Source: Gossypium raimondii (Eukaryota; Streptophyta; Magnoliopsida; Malvales; Malvaceae). From it: a DNA stretch of 64,000 nucleotides. Numbering within the stretch: position 1 is the stretch's first letter; every line of letters starts with the position of its first letter. Below, one piece after another: positions 38,066-48,981 of this stretch. Below the pieces are notes generated by a model that worked only from the letters and a program-made list of their open reading frames with translations, ran no database searches and was not told the origin of the DNA. The stretch lies in assembly GCF_025698545.1 (NCBI RefSeq), contig NC_068570.1:5642001-5706000 (forward strand), written 5' to 3'. A program made the position numbers and the translations under genes.

Positions 38066-38785
38066 TTATTTGTGTTGCATACTTACTGTGGCATTCGAAC
38101 ATCTCAGTTTGGTGAAGTTCTTGACACCGTCATCAGGGCTCCAAGGATACTGGAACCATTATCCTATTGATATGGAATTTCGACCACAACACATCTTCAC
38201 CAGGTTCATGTATGCTATTACCTTCATAAACAAAGAAAACAAGACTATTATATAGAATGTTGTCATGGAGGCATGTCTCATTTTTCCAGTATTTAGGTAG
38301 TGGATTAGCGGGCTTAAGTAGTTAAAAACCTAGTTGAAAATTGAAATCCTTGGCTGCATAACCAAATGACTTTCTGACAACATTTGGTAGCTATGATCTA
38401 CCATTCACGTGATAGTGCTTATGACTAACCTTTTGAAAGCAGCTAAACTTGGAAATTCCCATGTACAACATGTAATCGTTACCAGATTTTTTCGAGACTA
38501 TGGTCACCTTTTTGCTTTTGTATTGTCTTTCAAGACTTGAGAAAAGAGACCATGTCAGTGGCATTAAGCATTTATATGAGCCTGTGTCTTTCCTATCATT
38601 GGTGTTTGAATGGGCAGACATGTATGATATTTTATCACACAAATTTGACATTGAAAAGAAGGCTGATTTATTGATATACTAATCAACACCTTATCACACA
38701 ACAAAGAAACAAAAAATCCAGAATATACAGAAGCAATCTAAACCCCTTATTACCCCATCAAGATTCTTCACCAAAAGGGAAAATT
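38066..38785. other. Intergenic, no gene supported
   Basis: Short open stretches on both strands look like chance. The right end holds the 3' UTR of the minus-strand zinc-ribbon gene. Confidence 0.45.
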
Positions 38786-39121
38786 TTAGATAGCAGAGCC
38801 ACAAAAGGGGCAGAACCTGAACTCGGGCTCAACAAGCCTGTCACAAAAACGGCAACGCAGAGAATCTGAAACGGCAGCAGATGAAGAATCGATCTTGGGA
38901 GGTGGAAAAGACAAATCCTCAGGGAAGAAAAGTTTGCAATTGTTACAATGCAAGAGTGGATCTTTCCCAGGCCATGTCCAAACAGGCACAAAGAAAAGCT
39001 TCAATACTTTCTCGTACTCCACAAGATCAGCTCTGGAACCACAGTTTATGCACCTTCCCACACCAGATTTCAGCACTTGTCTTGCTTGTTGCTCTAATCC
39101 ACCCACAAAGAAAAAGAACAT
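38786..39121 (-). CDS. Small zinc-ribbon protein (conserved plant protein of unknown function)
   Basis: A single exon of 111 residues. It starts MFFFFVGGLEQQ, a start shared by a widespread plant family that I recall with this N-terminus. Residues about 24-27 are CINC (a CxxC knuckle), about 59-62 CNNC (LLHCNNCKLFF), about 90-93 CRFC and about 105-108 CPFC, so two four-cysteine zinc ribbons are possible: the first formed by CINC with CNNC, the second by CRFC with CPFC at the C-terminus. Between them lies the hydrophobic VLKLFFVPVWTWPGKD. There is no transmembrane helix apart from the short Phe-rich N-terminus, which could be a weak anchor. No biochemical role is known to me. The reading frame is intact with conserved motifs throughout, so it is a real gene. 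Confidence 0.82.
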   Translation of the reverse strand: MFFFFVGGLEQQARQVLKSGVGRCINCGSRADLVEYEKVLKLFFVPVWTWPGKDPLLHCNNCKLFFPEDLSFPPPKIDSSSAAVSDSLRCRFCDRLVEPEFRFCPFCGSAI

Positions 39122-39661
39122 CTTCTCTTCTTTTTAGTTTTTGAAAGCTAGGATTGTTTGCCTGTGTTCTTCTGGGGTTGGATTGAAGCTCTCGCCTTTT
39201 ATTGATGAAAACGGAAGCGTAGGAATATAAAGTTTAAGCTAAAAAAAGAGCAAAGTGGAGAGTTCTGGATTTTTCTTCGGTATCAAGGTATTAGGCAGTG
39301 TAAGGTTATAGACATGAGTGGGCCTTTTATTTTTTTTTATTTTTATGGAAATTTCATTTAGCAAAGAAAAGGTATAAGCAAAACGGGAACACAAGTCCTA
39401 TCCAGACAAAAGCCCATTAAGTTATAGACTCACCTACATTGAATAGAGAAAATTTGATCTCATACCCATTAAAGCCCCAAAATACTAGTCAACCTAAATT
39501 TTATGACAAAGAAAAGCACTCTCATTGCTTGAATCAAACCTCCCTATCAAAATGGGGAACAAAGAGATTCTCGTGATAGTAGAAATATCCCTAACTTGAA
39601 TCAATAAATGCAATAGAATCTTAGACAAAATTAAGTTTTTGTGGAAGCTCAATAGACCAAA
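39122..39661. other. Zinc-ribbon gene leader and upstream region
   Basis: Minus-strand leader and promoter of the zinc-ribbon gene adjoin intergenic DNA that ends at the solo LTR. No further gene seen. Confidence 0.4.
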
Positions 39662-41510
39662 TGTACTACCCCTAACCCGTATCCATCGTCGGAACCGGGT
39701 TACAAAGCATACCGGAGTTTACAGATCAAACAAACAAAAATTTCAAACATTTCATGTCATATAATATTCAAATCATATATCAATCAAACTCATATATATT
39801 GTCCCTTATTCGAGCCCTCGAGGCCCAGATACGTGTTAGAAATAATTCGGGACTAATTCAGAAACTCGGAGAATTTTTCGAAATACATTAAAAATTTTCA
39901 ATACTGCAGGGGTCACATGGCCTTGTGGTCAAGCCGTGTGACTCACACGGCTGGAAGATACGCCCGTGTCTCAAGCCGTATAAGCATTCGAAATAGGGAT
40001 ACACGACCATGTCCTAGCCCGTGTCCGTGCCCGTATAACTTTCTGACTTGGGTTACACAGCCAAACCACGTGCCTGTGTGCCAGGCCGTGTACCATTTCG
40101 AAATGGCCTCACACGCATGTATACTAGTCGCGTGTCTCACACAGCTGAGTCACAGACCCGTGTGTCTGGTCGTGTGGACCTAAAATGTGTCTTTAACAAC
40201 AATTTTGTCATTTTCTACATTCTGGGACATTAAAAAACTCAAAAACCATTTACTTAACCATTTCAAAACACGATCAAACACATTCAAAACATGTCAAAAC
40301 AATCATCCTAGGTGCCTAACTAATATACCCTTATTAGTTCCACATTTATATCATCAATTCATATCATCAAAGCATCATTCAAATCCAAATTATAAACAAA
40401 TCAAATTCAATCCATTTTGCCTAGTTCATAAGCATTTAAACACCAACTTAAATTCACATGTACATATTTAGATTTGGTTCAATTTACCATGCCATAATAT
40501 GGCTTCAGAAACAAACACATGTTTATATATATACCAAACCAATATTAAACTTATAACCTCATTTACAATCAGTCCATGAAATAACTATTATTTAGACACC
40601 CTAGGTACATGCCGACACAAAAGATAAACATCACCACATTTGAGTACGGGATCGTTGTTGGATGCTAAATCGGCGTTCAAAGGTTAAGTACCTAACCTGC
40701 GTACGGAAAACAAAACTGTACGCTGAGTAAAACTCAGTGGTATTTCTACAATCCGAATCTTTAAAGACAATATAATATAATATGCACAATTGAATTTTAA
40801 GCACATATTAATGTCTAATATCATGACTATCATATGCTATCATATTTCATTTGTTGAACAATTTCCCAATTCACATAATTGCTATATCAATAATTATTCT
40901 AATATCAAGCCATATTTATTTGTACAATGACATTAGCCATTTAATACTTAATTCATGAATACATCATTTCATACCATACTCAATTCTCATCACTTGCTAT
41001 TCAATAGCTTTTCACAATTTGATCCACATATCATTCAAACAATAGCATTAGCCATTCCATATTCAATTCATGAGTATATAACTCATATATTCCATGTATT
41101 TACAACATATTTCACATTCTATTTTCAATTCATTACTATATCACTTCCATTTCTCATACCATGCCATTTCAATATCTATTATAGAACTTTATTATTTATT
41201 TACCCCTATTAACACGACTCGGACTCGGACGGGTACATGGATCCAACCAACATACCAGTTTGGCACCCAGTGCCTCATCAGATAATCCGAAGTAATATGC
41301 GCTATATAAATTTGACACCTAGTGTCTCATCAGTTAAACCGAAGTAAAGTGGCACCCAGTGCCTCATCGACTTGAAGTCGAAAAAATCTCTGAACTCTTC
41401 CTATCTTATGGCATGTCATTTATATCCGACTCAGCCCGATACAGTTAATAGGGTTCCAATTCACTTTCCAAATACAACTAATATCCAATTATCATATTTG
41501 CACATATATA

Positions 41511-41571
<61 letters not shown>

Positions 41572-43019
41572 ATTCAATCCAATTCAATCAACTTTAAATC
41601 TATTCAATAGTCAAAGTGCCAAATGCTCACCTCAACCACTTTCCATATACATTAAACCAAAAAACAACAATTAACAACTAAGTTTAGATTATAGAAATAC
41701 AAACAAGGAATTTTGAGCTATTTGACGTCGATTTTATCCTTCCCTTTTTTAGTCAAGGATTCCGGTACGACGTTAGCTACGAAATTAAAACAATTAAAAT
41801 TCATCAATATAACACAATCCAATTTCATATTGAATATTTCAATTTTGACTCAATATTTGCCTAAATTTCAATTTAGTCCCTAAACCGAGACTAACTTTAT
41901 TCTTCACATTTAATTCTATATTTTCATACAAATTCCACTTTAAACTAAATTTAACTCCCTATTTTCACTTAAATCCCTAGATTTTAAATTTTTTCACAAT
42001 TTCATCCCTATTACTCAAAATTTATAATTTATTCTACAATTTAATCAATTTTCATTTCTAGCTTAAAAATCTATCAATTTAATCCCTAATACTAAAATTG
42101 TTCAACATTAACAACCTTTAAAAACTCAATCAATGCTAAAATTTCAACATGGGTCGGGTAAGCCTAGGTACCGAGATTCTAAAAACATAAAAATTATAAA
42201 AAAAATGGACTAAATTAACTAACCAATTGAACTTTAAACCCCAGAAATCCCTAAGCCGTGCGTTGGACCTTCTTTCTCTTTTTCTTTTTTCTTTCTGTTT
42301 TGTATGGCTTTCTTTCTTTTAATACTTTTTTTTGTTTTATTATAATTATATAATATATATATACTTAATAATTAAGTAAACATATTATAATATATATTTT
42401 AACTTTAATATTATAATATATATATATAAAATAAATTTACACATGTAAGTTATTAATACCATCCACTTAATGGAATAAGGTATAATTGCTTATTTAGTCC
42501 CTTTAATTATTCTTTAATCTATAATTTAATTTTCACCCTATATGCAATTTAGTTCTTAAACTTAATTGCTTTTAATTCAAGCAAAATTCCTTAACCAAAA
42601 CCTAATTAATTACACAACTAGCTTCGTAAATATTTATTAAAAGTATTTACGAGTCCGATTTACGGGAACGGAGTCCCGGGAATGCACTTCTTTTTTCTTC
42701 AATTTGGTCCTTTTTAATTAATTAACTATCGAAACATTAAAATTTCTTAACGAAATTTTAACTACTTTAATGACACTCCGTAAATATTTATAAAAATATT
42801 TACGGCTCAGTTTATAAAAACAAGGTCCCGGTACCTCATTTTCTAAAATCACTTAAACTTAATAAATCACTTATATAACATAAATTATCAAATAAAAAAC
42901 CCTTTTAAAAATCACACTTGCCTCATAAATATTAAATAATAATATTTACGAACTTACTCGTCGGATTTGGTAGCCACAAAACCACTGTTTCTGATACTAC
43001 TGAAAAATGAGTAGTTACA
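39662..43019 (-). mobile_element. Solo LTR of a Ty3/gypsy-like retrotransposon, about 3.36 kb, minus strand
   Basis: Read on the minus strand it begins TGTAACTACTCATTTTTCAG and ends GGGTTAGGGGTAGTACA. The five bases outside both ends are CCAAA (39657-39661 and 43020-43024), a perfect target duplication. There is no coding region, primer-binding site or second LTR. Modules match the plus-strand element at 16748-19936 in the reverse order: the CACACGG/CCGTGTG-rich block (39905-40180), the ACTGAGTTTTACTCAGCGT word (near 40720), and GCACCCAGTGCCTCATC repeats (41262-41365). It also contains a long (AT)n run at 41515-41570. This is the expected product of recombination between the two LTRs of a full element. 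Confidence 0.85.
41514..41570. repeat. (AT)n microsatellite
   Basis: About 27 AT dinucleotides almost uninterrupted, inside the minus-strand solo LTR. Confidence 0.95.
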
Positions 43020-43913
43020 CCAAAAACAATTAAGGCTTATAGAACACGAGTTACCACATGACATCAAAGCACGACCCAACCCTCATCTTGCCCAAAAAAG
43101 TGGTCGAAGTCTAGCATTGAGACAGCCAAGGACGGTGAAGGAGTTGGTGACCATCACAACAAATAAAACCTTAAGGTTGAAAGCCTAAAACAATCGCTCG
43201 AGGTCTTTGACTAGAGATATGAGTGGCCCAAAGACATAAAAAAAAAAAGGCAAGATGGAGAGGCGTTTGTGTGCTTGAAATGAGGGATGCTGGATAACAG
43301 TTGAATTGTTAAAAACTTATGGTGTAAGAAAAAAATTTGAGGAAAATAAGATATAGACTTGAGGCATGACTATCCTTTAGGTTTTAATTTTGCCTCTAGA
43401 ATACAAAAAGTCTTAAAACAACAAAAAAATAGAATAATGAAAATAGCATTATTGAGTTTGATATGTGCACATTGTGTTTTTCATTAAAGAAAGTGTCACT
43501 TAATATATAACTTATGACCCAAGTTATGTTTTTTCATAATATAATAATTATCCAAAAACTATGTTTCTTTGTTACGAGTCTTTTTCGAAAGTTATATTTA
43601 TTCAAATAAATTTCTTCAGACGCAAATAAAAATAATTATTATTATAATTATCTCAAAATATAAAAGTAATAATTATATATAAAAATATTTACGCCATGAA
43701 TTCAAGCGCAAAGTGTTTATCTTTTGACCATATGCATGTATATAAAACTCAATAGGTAATCACCCAATTTAATTAACCAAGTTATAAAAATTTATCTATT
43801 TAAATTCTTTATACTATATATTTATTTATTTACTTATTGGCAACGTAGATTACTTACAAACTACTTCCTTCAAGAAAAAAGGACATTGCAAACTACTATA
43901 GGGGGAAGTGTAT
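43020..43913. other. Intergenic DNA between solo LTR and Pack-CACTA
   Basis: No gene seen. Confidence 0.5.
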
Positions 43914-43934
43914 TACTGACCTAACACCAAAACA

Positions 43935-44470
43935 GGCTTTTAGCGGCGTTTTTAGTGGCGATTGGACAAAAAACGCCACTAAAAATCAAGCATTAGCGGC
44001 GTTTTTAGAAAAGCGCCGCTAAAGGTCGAGCATTAGCGGCGCTTTTTGGAAAACGCCGCTAAAAATAAGCATTAGCGACATTTTTTGAAAAGCGCCGCAA
44101 AAAGCCTAAGCCCAACGACGCCCTTTTTTGAGTTTTTGGGGCCTTTAGCGGCGTTTTTGAAGAAGCACCGCTAATGCTCGGGCCTTTAGCGGCGTTTTTG
44201 AAGAAGCGCCGCTAATGCTCCGGCCTTTAGCGGCGTTTTTGAAGAAGCGCCCCTAATGCTCGGGCCTTTAGCGGCGCTTTTTAAAAAACGCCGCTAATGC
44301 TCGGGCCTTTAGCGGCGTTTTTGAAGAAGCGCCGCTAATGCTCAGACCTTTAGCGGCATTTTTGAAGAAGCACCGCTAATGCTCAGACCTTTAGCGGCGT
44401 TTTTGAAGAAGCGCCGCTAATGCTCGGGCCTTTAGCGGCATTTTTTAAAAAGCGCCGCTAATGCCCGTTT
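43935..44470. repeat. Left subterminal hairpin array, exact 41-bp period
   Basis: After irregular units, eight copies start at 44141, 44182, 44223, 44264, 44305, 44346, 44387 and 44428. Each reads GCCTTTAGCGGCGTTTTTG followed by AAGAAGCGCCGCTAATGCTC, i.e. inverted AGCGGCG/CGCCGCT arms around a short loop. Only scattered base changes separate copies, indicating recent amplification. Confidence 0.9.
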
Positions 44471-44814
44471 TTGATATATTCTCTCATTCTTTGATATATT
44501 CTCAAGTAATCTTTCAATTATATTTTTTTATTATAAGTTGAAAAAATTGATATTTCGTTGTATTTATTATATATTGGTCAAATTTACATTTAAATTATAA
44601 CAAATAATATTGTTTAATACAAAATGTTTTTATTAAAGAGAATTCTAATTCCTAACTCCTAACTATTTATTATTATTTTTCAATCACAGTTTATTTAAAT
44701 TACTTTACTAGAAAAGTATATTAAATTATGAGTAAAATAAAATATCATAAAACTTAAATTGTAAAAGATACGATAGTATTAATTTTAAAATATTTAATTA
44801 ATTATCATTATAGT

Positions 44815-45390
44815 TTAGGGTTTAATATATATGGTTTAGGGTATATGATTTAGGGTATATGGTTAATTTAGGATTTAAGGCCGGTTTAGGAGTTACAATT
44901 TTAAGGTTTATAGATTATGGAATTAGGGATTAGGGATTCTGGTTTAAGGGTTGTAATTTAGGGGTTAGGGGTTAGAGATTAAGAGTTAGTGTTTTAAGGT
45001 TTATGAATTCAGTGTCAAGTTAGAGTTTAGGGTTTAGATTAATTAGGTGTTCTAATTTATATTGAATAAGGTGTAGGGTTAGGGGTTAGGGATTTGGGTT
45101 AGGGTTTAGGATTTAGGGTCTAGATTAATTAGTGTTTTTTAATTTATATATTAAATAAGATTTAGGGGTTAGTAGTTAGGGGTTAGGGGTTAGAGGTTAA
45201 GAGTTAGTGATTTAGGGTTTAAAGATTTGAGGTCAGGTTAGGGTTTAAGGTTTAGATTAATTAGTATTTTTTAATCCCTATATTAATTAAGTTTTTATAT
45301 AATTGTAAAAGAGGGTTAGGGTTTAGAGTTTATGTTTTATGATTCGGGTTTAGGAGATAGGGATTAAGGGTTTAGATTAATTGGTGTTTT
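44815..45390 (+). repeat. Degenerate telomere-like TTTAGGG tract in the Pack-CACTA element
   Basis: Many GGTTTAGGG, GGGTTAGGG and TTTAGGGTTTA variants lie among AT-rich spacers, with a loosely repeated unit containing TTAGATTAATTAGTGTTTT (near 45035, 45120, 45250 and 45370). Position corresponds to 11897-12372 in the other CACTA element. Confidence 0.7.
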
Positions 45391-46080
45391 AATTTATATA
45401 TTAAATAATTTCTTATATAATTGTAAAGAGATAATATTAATTTTAATATATTAAAATTATGATTACAGATTTAAATTATATAAGAGATAATATATCAATT
45501 TTATACATATTAAATGGTTTAGGATTTGAGGTTTACTTTAGATTTGTTAAATGATAAAATTTTATACAATTAATTAATGTTTTATATTTAAAAATATTTA
45601 ATCTAAATTTAGATTAAATGGTTTAAATCATTTGATATATTTAAATATTAGATTTTTAAAAAATTGATAAATAAATAAATTAATATAACAAATTAATGTA
45701 ATAGATTGACAATAAAAGAGATAATATGAATTTTAATTTATTAAAATTATCATTAATATAGTTTTTAAAGTTTTTTTCATATTTTAAAATTTTTGTTTTG
45801 TTTTCTTACATAAAAATTATATAAAATTTTAAAATTTATCTAATTCTTTTAAATATTACTTAAATTTTCAAAATTTATTTATTTAAATTTGATATGAATT
45901 ATATAATAATTAAATATAAAATTGTAAGAAAAAGTCAATCATTAGTGGCGTTTATGAGAAAAACGTCGCAAAAAATTAGCAATAGCGGAGAAATTTAATT
46001 TTATTTTTAGTGGCATTTTTTATAAAAACGCCACAAAATTCATTTTACTTTAAAAAAATTAGCGCTGCTTTTTTCCCAAA
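45391..46080. other. AT-rich spacer and short inner GGCGTTT array
   Basis: The AT-rich spacer ends at about 45940, then a short array (AGTGGCGTTTATGAG, AACGTCGC, AGTGGCATTTTTTATAAAAA) runs to 46065 and the cargo begins, as in CACTA element 1 at 12840-13445. Confidence 0.6.
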
Positions 46081-46175
46081 TTTCCCCCTTAAAACCCAAA
46101 AAGGAAAAAACCCCAAATTTCCCCCCAAATTTTTTCTTAGTTCTCTCATCCAAAAGCACAAATTTTGAAGACCAA

Positions 46176-46600
46176 ATGGCAACAATTTCAGCATTTTCAA
46201 CTCCTTTGCATTTAATCTCCAAAACCCATTTTAAATCTCCCAAAAACCTCTTCTTTTATCCAAATTCTATCCATTTTCAGACCAAAGTTTCAACCTTTTC
46301 TTCCAACAACTTGACCTTATCCTTCAAAAACAGCAAAACTCTTTACGGTACTTGGAAACTCAAGTCTGCAGAAGAATAAGAAACAGCTGTTGTTGAACAA
46401 GAACGAGAAGAAACAACTGTCGCCGAACAAGAGTCTGTTTCCCCCCAATTTCCCCAAATCGACAGTCCTTTTATTTTTCCCAAACCATTTCTCCTCCTAC
46501 CCCAATTCCCTTTATTTTTGAATTTGCAACAATATGGGAAGTCATCCAAGCTATCACTCAATGCTTTTGAATTTGTTTTTTTTTTAGGAAAAAGGTTCAA
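46176..46600 (+). pseudogene. Plastid-transit-peptide-like first exon (captured)
   Basis: The frame opens with MATISAFSTPLHLISKTHF, is rich in Ser, Thr, Asn and Lys and poor in acidic residues for about 60 residues, then stops after KLKSAEE at 46377-46379. Beyond that stop the same frame continues through an acidic stretch (ETAVVEQEREE) and a Pro/Phe-rich stretch before ending. The N-terminus has the composition of a chloroplast transit peptide. The source gene is not recognised. It sits immediately after the inner array, in the place where the transposon's own gene would start, and upstream of the LpxC fragment on the same strand. Confidence 0.45.
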
Positions 46601-46692
46601 TGCTTTTTTAATATTTTCATAACTTTAAAACCCGCCAAAAGAAAATCTTGCCATAGCTGTAAGTTTAACCTCGTATCATTCTGCTCTGGAAC

Positions 46693-47796
46693 ATGCGTAT
46701 CTCCGCCACGATTAACTCATTCAAGTCCTCCAATCTCATCTCATGGAAAACAGTACCTTCCCTCACTCCCAAAACATCCTAACCTGATCTCCATTTCCGT
46801 TAACTTCTAGTGTGATCCAAGACCGGTAAGCTTCAACAAACCCTAGCGGGATGCATCGAACTGTCGGGAAAAACACTTCAGTCGGGGAAGGTTTCGAAGG
46901 TAAAGATATGGTCGAGATTCACCGGCCAAGGAAGGTACTTTGAGTTTCACTCAAATTTGATTCCTGCATCCATCGATTTTGTTCGAGAATCGCTGTTGTG
47001 TACCTCTCTTTGCAAAGACGGGTACAAGATTCGGACCGTCGAGCATTTACTTTCGGCTTTGGAAACTAAAGGCATTGACAATTGTAGAATTCAGATTCAA
47101 AGTCTCGATTCTGAGGATACTGAGGTCGAGGTTAGTGCCATAATTTTGGTTTGGATATCAAAATTGATTTTTAATTTGCTTAAAATTGTAAGTTTTGTTA
47201 TTCATTTGGTTGTTACTTTTGTCACATTCTTTCCTTTTTGCAAGAAAAGCGACTTTTCCTGTAAGGTATTGTTGGATAATAAAATGCATGATTTTACATT
47301 TTACATGGAACAAATATATATTCAATTGTTCGTTCACTTCAAGACAACTTTGGAGCAAGCTAAAAGCATGAAGCTGCAATCTAACAGCCGGAAAGAACCT
47401 TTGAAGGCCATATTGTAGGATATGCGTTCTGGATTGAGCGATGAGCGAGGAGATTTAAACATAGTCAATGAATTTGTAGAGAGAACTGTTTAATGTAACA
47501 TATAATGTACAAACACTGTAATAATTTAGTTGAGTCTCTTTTTTCATACAATTTTATAGATGGTGATGATTGGAATTTTAACTAACACAGGTTCCTATTT
47601 TTGATGGGTCTGCAAATGCTTGGGTAGAGGCAATAGAACAAGTTGGCAGAAAAGAGGCCTTGGATCGGTGTGGCAACAATGTTGAGAAATTGGCACCATA
47701 TTTGAGTGAACCATTTTATGTTTCGAGAAATGATTCTTTTATGGTTGCCTTCCCTGCTTCAAAGGTTCACATATCTTGTGGAATTGACTTTCCAAA
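46693..47796 (+). pseudogene. LPXC: Captured fragment of plant LpxC (UDP-3-O-acyl-GlcNAc deacetylase)
   Basis: Two exon pieces with a proper intron are present: about 46693-47130 and 47591-47796 (donor GTTAGT, acceptor ACACAG). The first starts MRISATINSFKSS, then meets in-frame stops before the conserved GKLQQTLAGCIELSGKTL, NLIPASIDFVRES and RTVEHLLSALETKGIDN blocks. The EH of EHLLSAL includes the zinc-ligand histidine known from bacterial LpxC. The second piece is uninterrupted: VPIFDGSANAWVEAIEQVG through PASKVHISCGIDFPK, ending at a GTAAG donor. LpxC catalyses the committed deacetylation step of the lipid A-type pathway; plant copies are mitochondrial. The C-terminal half with the remaining zinc and catalytic residues is absent, so it cannot be an active enzyme. 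It lies inside the Pack-CACTA element. Confidence 0.85.
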
Positions 47797-48644
47797 GGTA
47801 AGTTCTTTTGTTCTCTGGTATGCTGATTGTTAACCACATTGAATTCAAATGGTAATTGTCTCGTTAGTCTTGCTTTACCTTTTCTTCTCTTTTTCAGGGG
47901 AAATAGGAAAACAGTTTAAGAGCTTATCCTTTTTAACTTTTAATCGGCTTGGATGTGGGTAATGTGCAACTTTTTAATCACTTGGTTATAAAGACATCAC
48001 AAGAGATCAGTTTTGTGCATAATCTATTTTTTTTTACACTTTTAGCTCAGTCGAAATGTTTCTAATATGTGATTGAAGTTGCTGTGTATTCTAGGGGCTT
48101 TGGGATGTAGAAAATGACAATGATGGCCAACAAGAAGGCTGCGTTTTGCGGGTTATATCCCAGTTTTAGCCATTCTATCTAAAATGTTCTTTGCAGGTAA
48201 GTCTTTTTGGTGTTCTTAATAGATGTTTAGTAGTTAACTGTTGAGTAACTTTGGTGATTTGTTGATGTACCATGATTCAGGATAATCACTTAGTTTAGAT
48301 GCTTTATAAATGTTAATCCTGTTGTAATTTGTCCATTGCATTTCAATAAATTTAGGTTGGTAATTTTCTTGAGCCAAATCTTTTGAAATTCATTGTGGAA
48401 ATTCATTTGAGGTTTTTATTGCATTTATGCCTATATACATGTAGCTTTTGTCCCAATTAAAACATTGTTTGGTTTTTAATTACAAGCTTTTCCATGCATA
48501 TTGACTGAGAATGTATGTATGCCTATATACATGCATATTGTGGAAATGTTCTTCTTTATCATTCTTGTTTTGGGTTTTCATTTTTTTTTCTAAATGACTG
48601 ACAGCTTCGATGCACCATTTTTTGAACTTTTTTTTTTTTTGCAG

Positions 48645-48707
48645 CGATTGGGTTTAATGTAGAGGTTGTACAATACAACAACATCAAGTTTCAAGTATGG
48701 GATTTAG
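48645..48707 (+). pseudogene. Captured exon of an ARL1-type ARF-like small GTPase
   Basis: One exon with acceptor TTTTTGCAG and donor GTAAGT encodes [20 protein letters not shown]. This is the interswitch region just before the G3 box (WDLGGQ) of ARF-like GTPases; the [14 protein letters not shown] form is that of plant ARL1 rather than ARF1 (which has VEYKNISFTVWDVG). Preceding and following exons (P-loop GLDNAGKT, NKQD) are not found nearby, so a single exon with its flanking intron ends was captured. The codon before Ile reads as Ala instead of the usual Thr that coordinates magnesium in switch I, although the true residue depends on which exon is spliced in front. Confidence 0.8.
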
Positions 48708-48981
48708 GTAAGTTAACGTTAATAAATCTGAAATAGCAGCTGATGTAGTTTATACAAATGGAGTTCAATTTAATTTATCGAATCATTGAAATTTGCCTTA
48801 ATCCTTTTACTTAAAATTGAATCATTTAATTGGTTTAATTTATTTAACACGTTAACTGTTGTGGTGTGTCTTCTAACTAATGGATATAGATATATCTATA
48901 GAGAGAGAGAGAAGTGCAATAGGGACTGTAATTCTTTCTTAATTATTAGCTACTATTTGAGACCATCCAAGGTTAAGCTTA

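Noticed and set aside
41372-41674. Open frame containing a long Ile-Tyr repeat
   Set aside because: It is a translation of the (AT)n microsatellite within a solo LTR.
44141-44470. Regular 41-bp repeats resembling a CRISPR array
   Set aside because: There are no unique spacers; the whole unit repeats. It lies in a plant CACTA element next to its terminal repeat.
47158-47418. Continuation of the LpxC frame through 47131-47418 as coding
   Set aside because: The reading is intron translation: a good GT donor lies at 47131 and the conserved LpxC sequence resumes at 47591.
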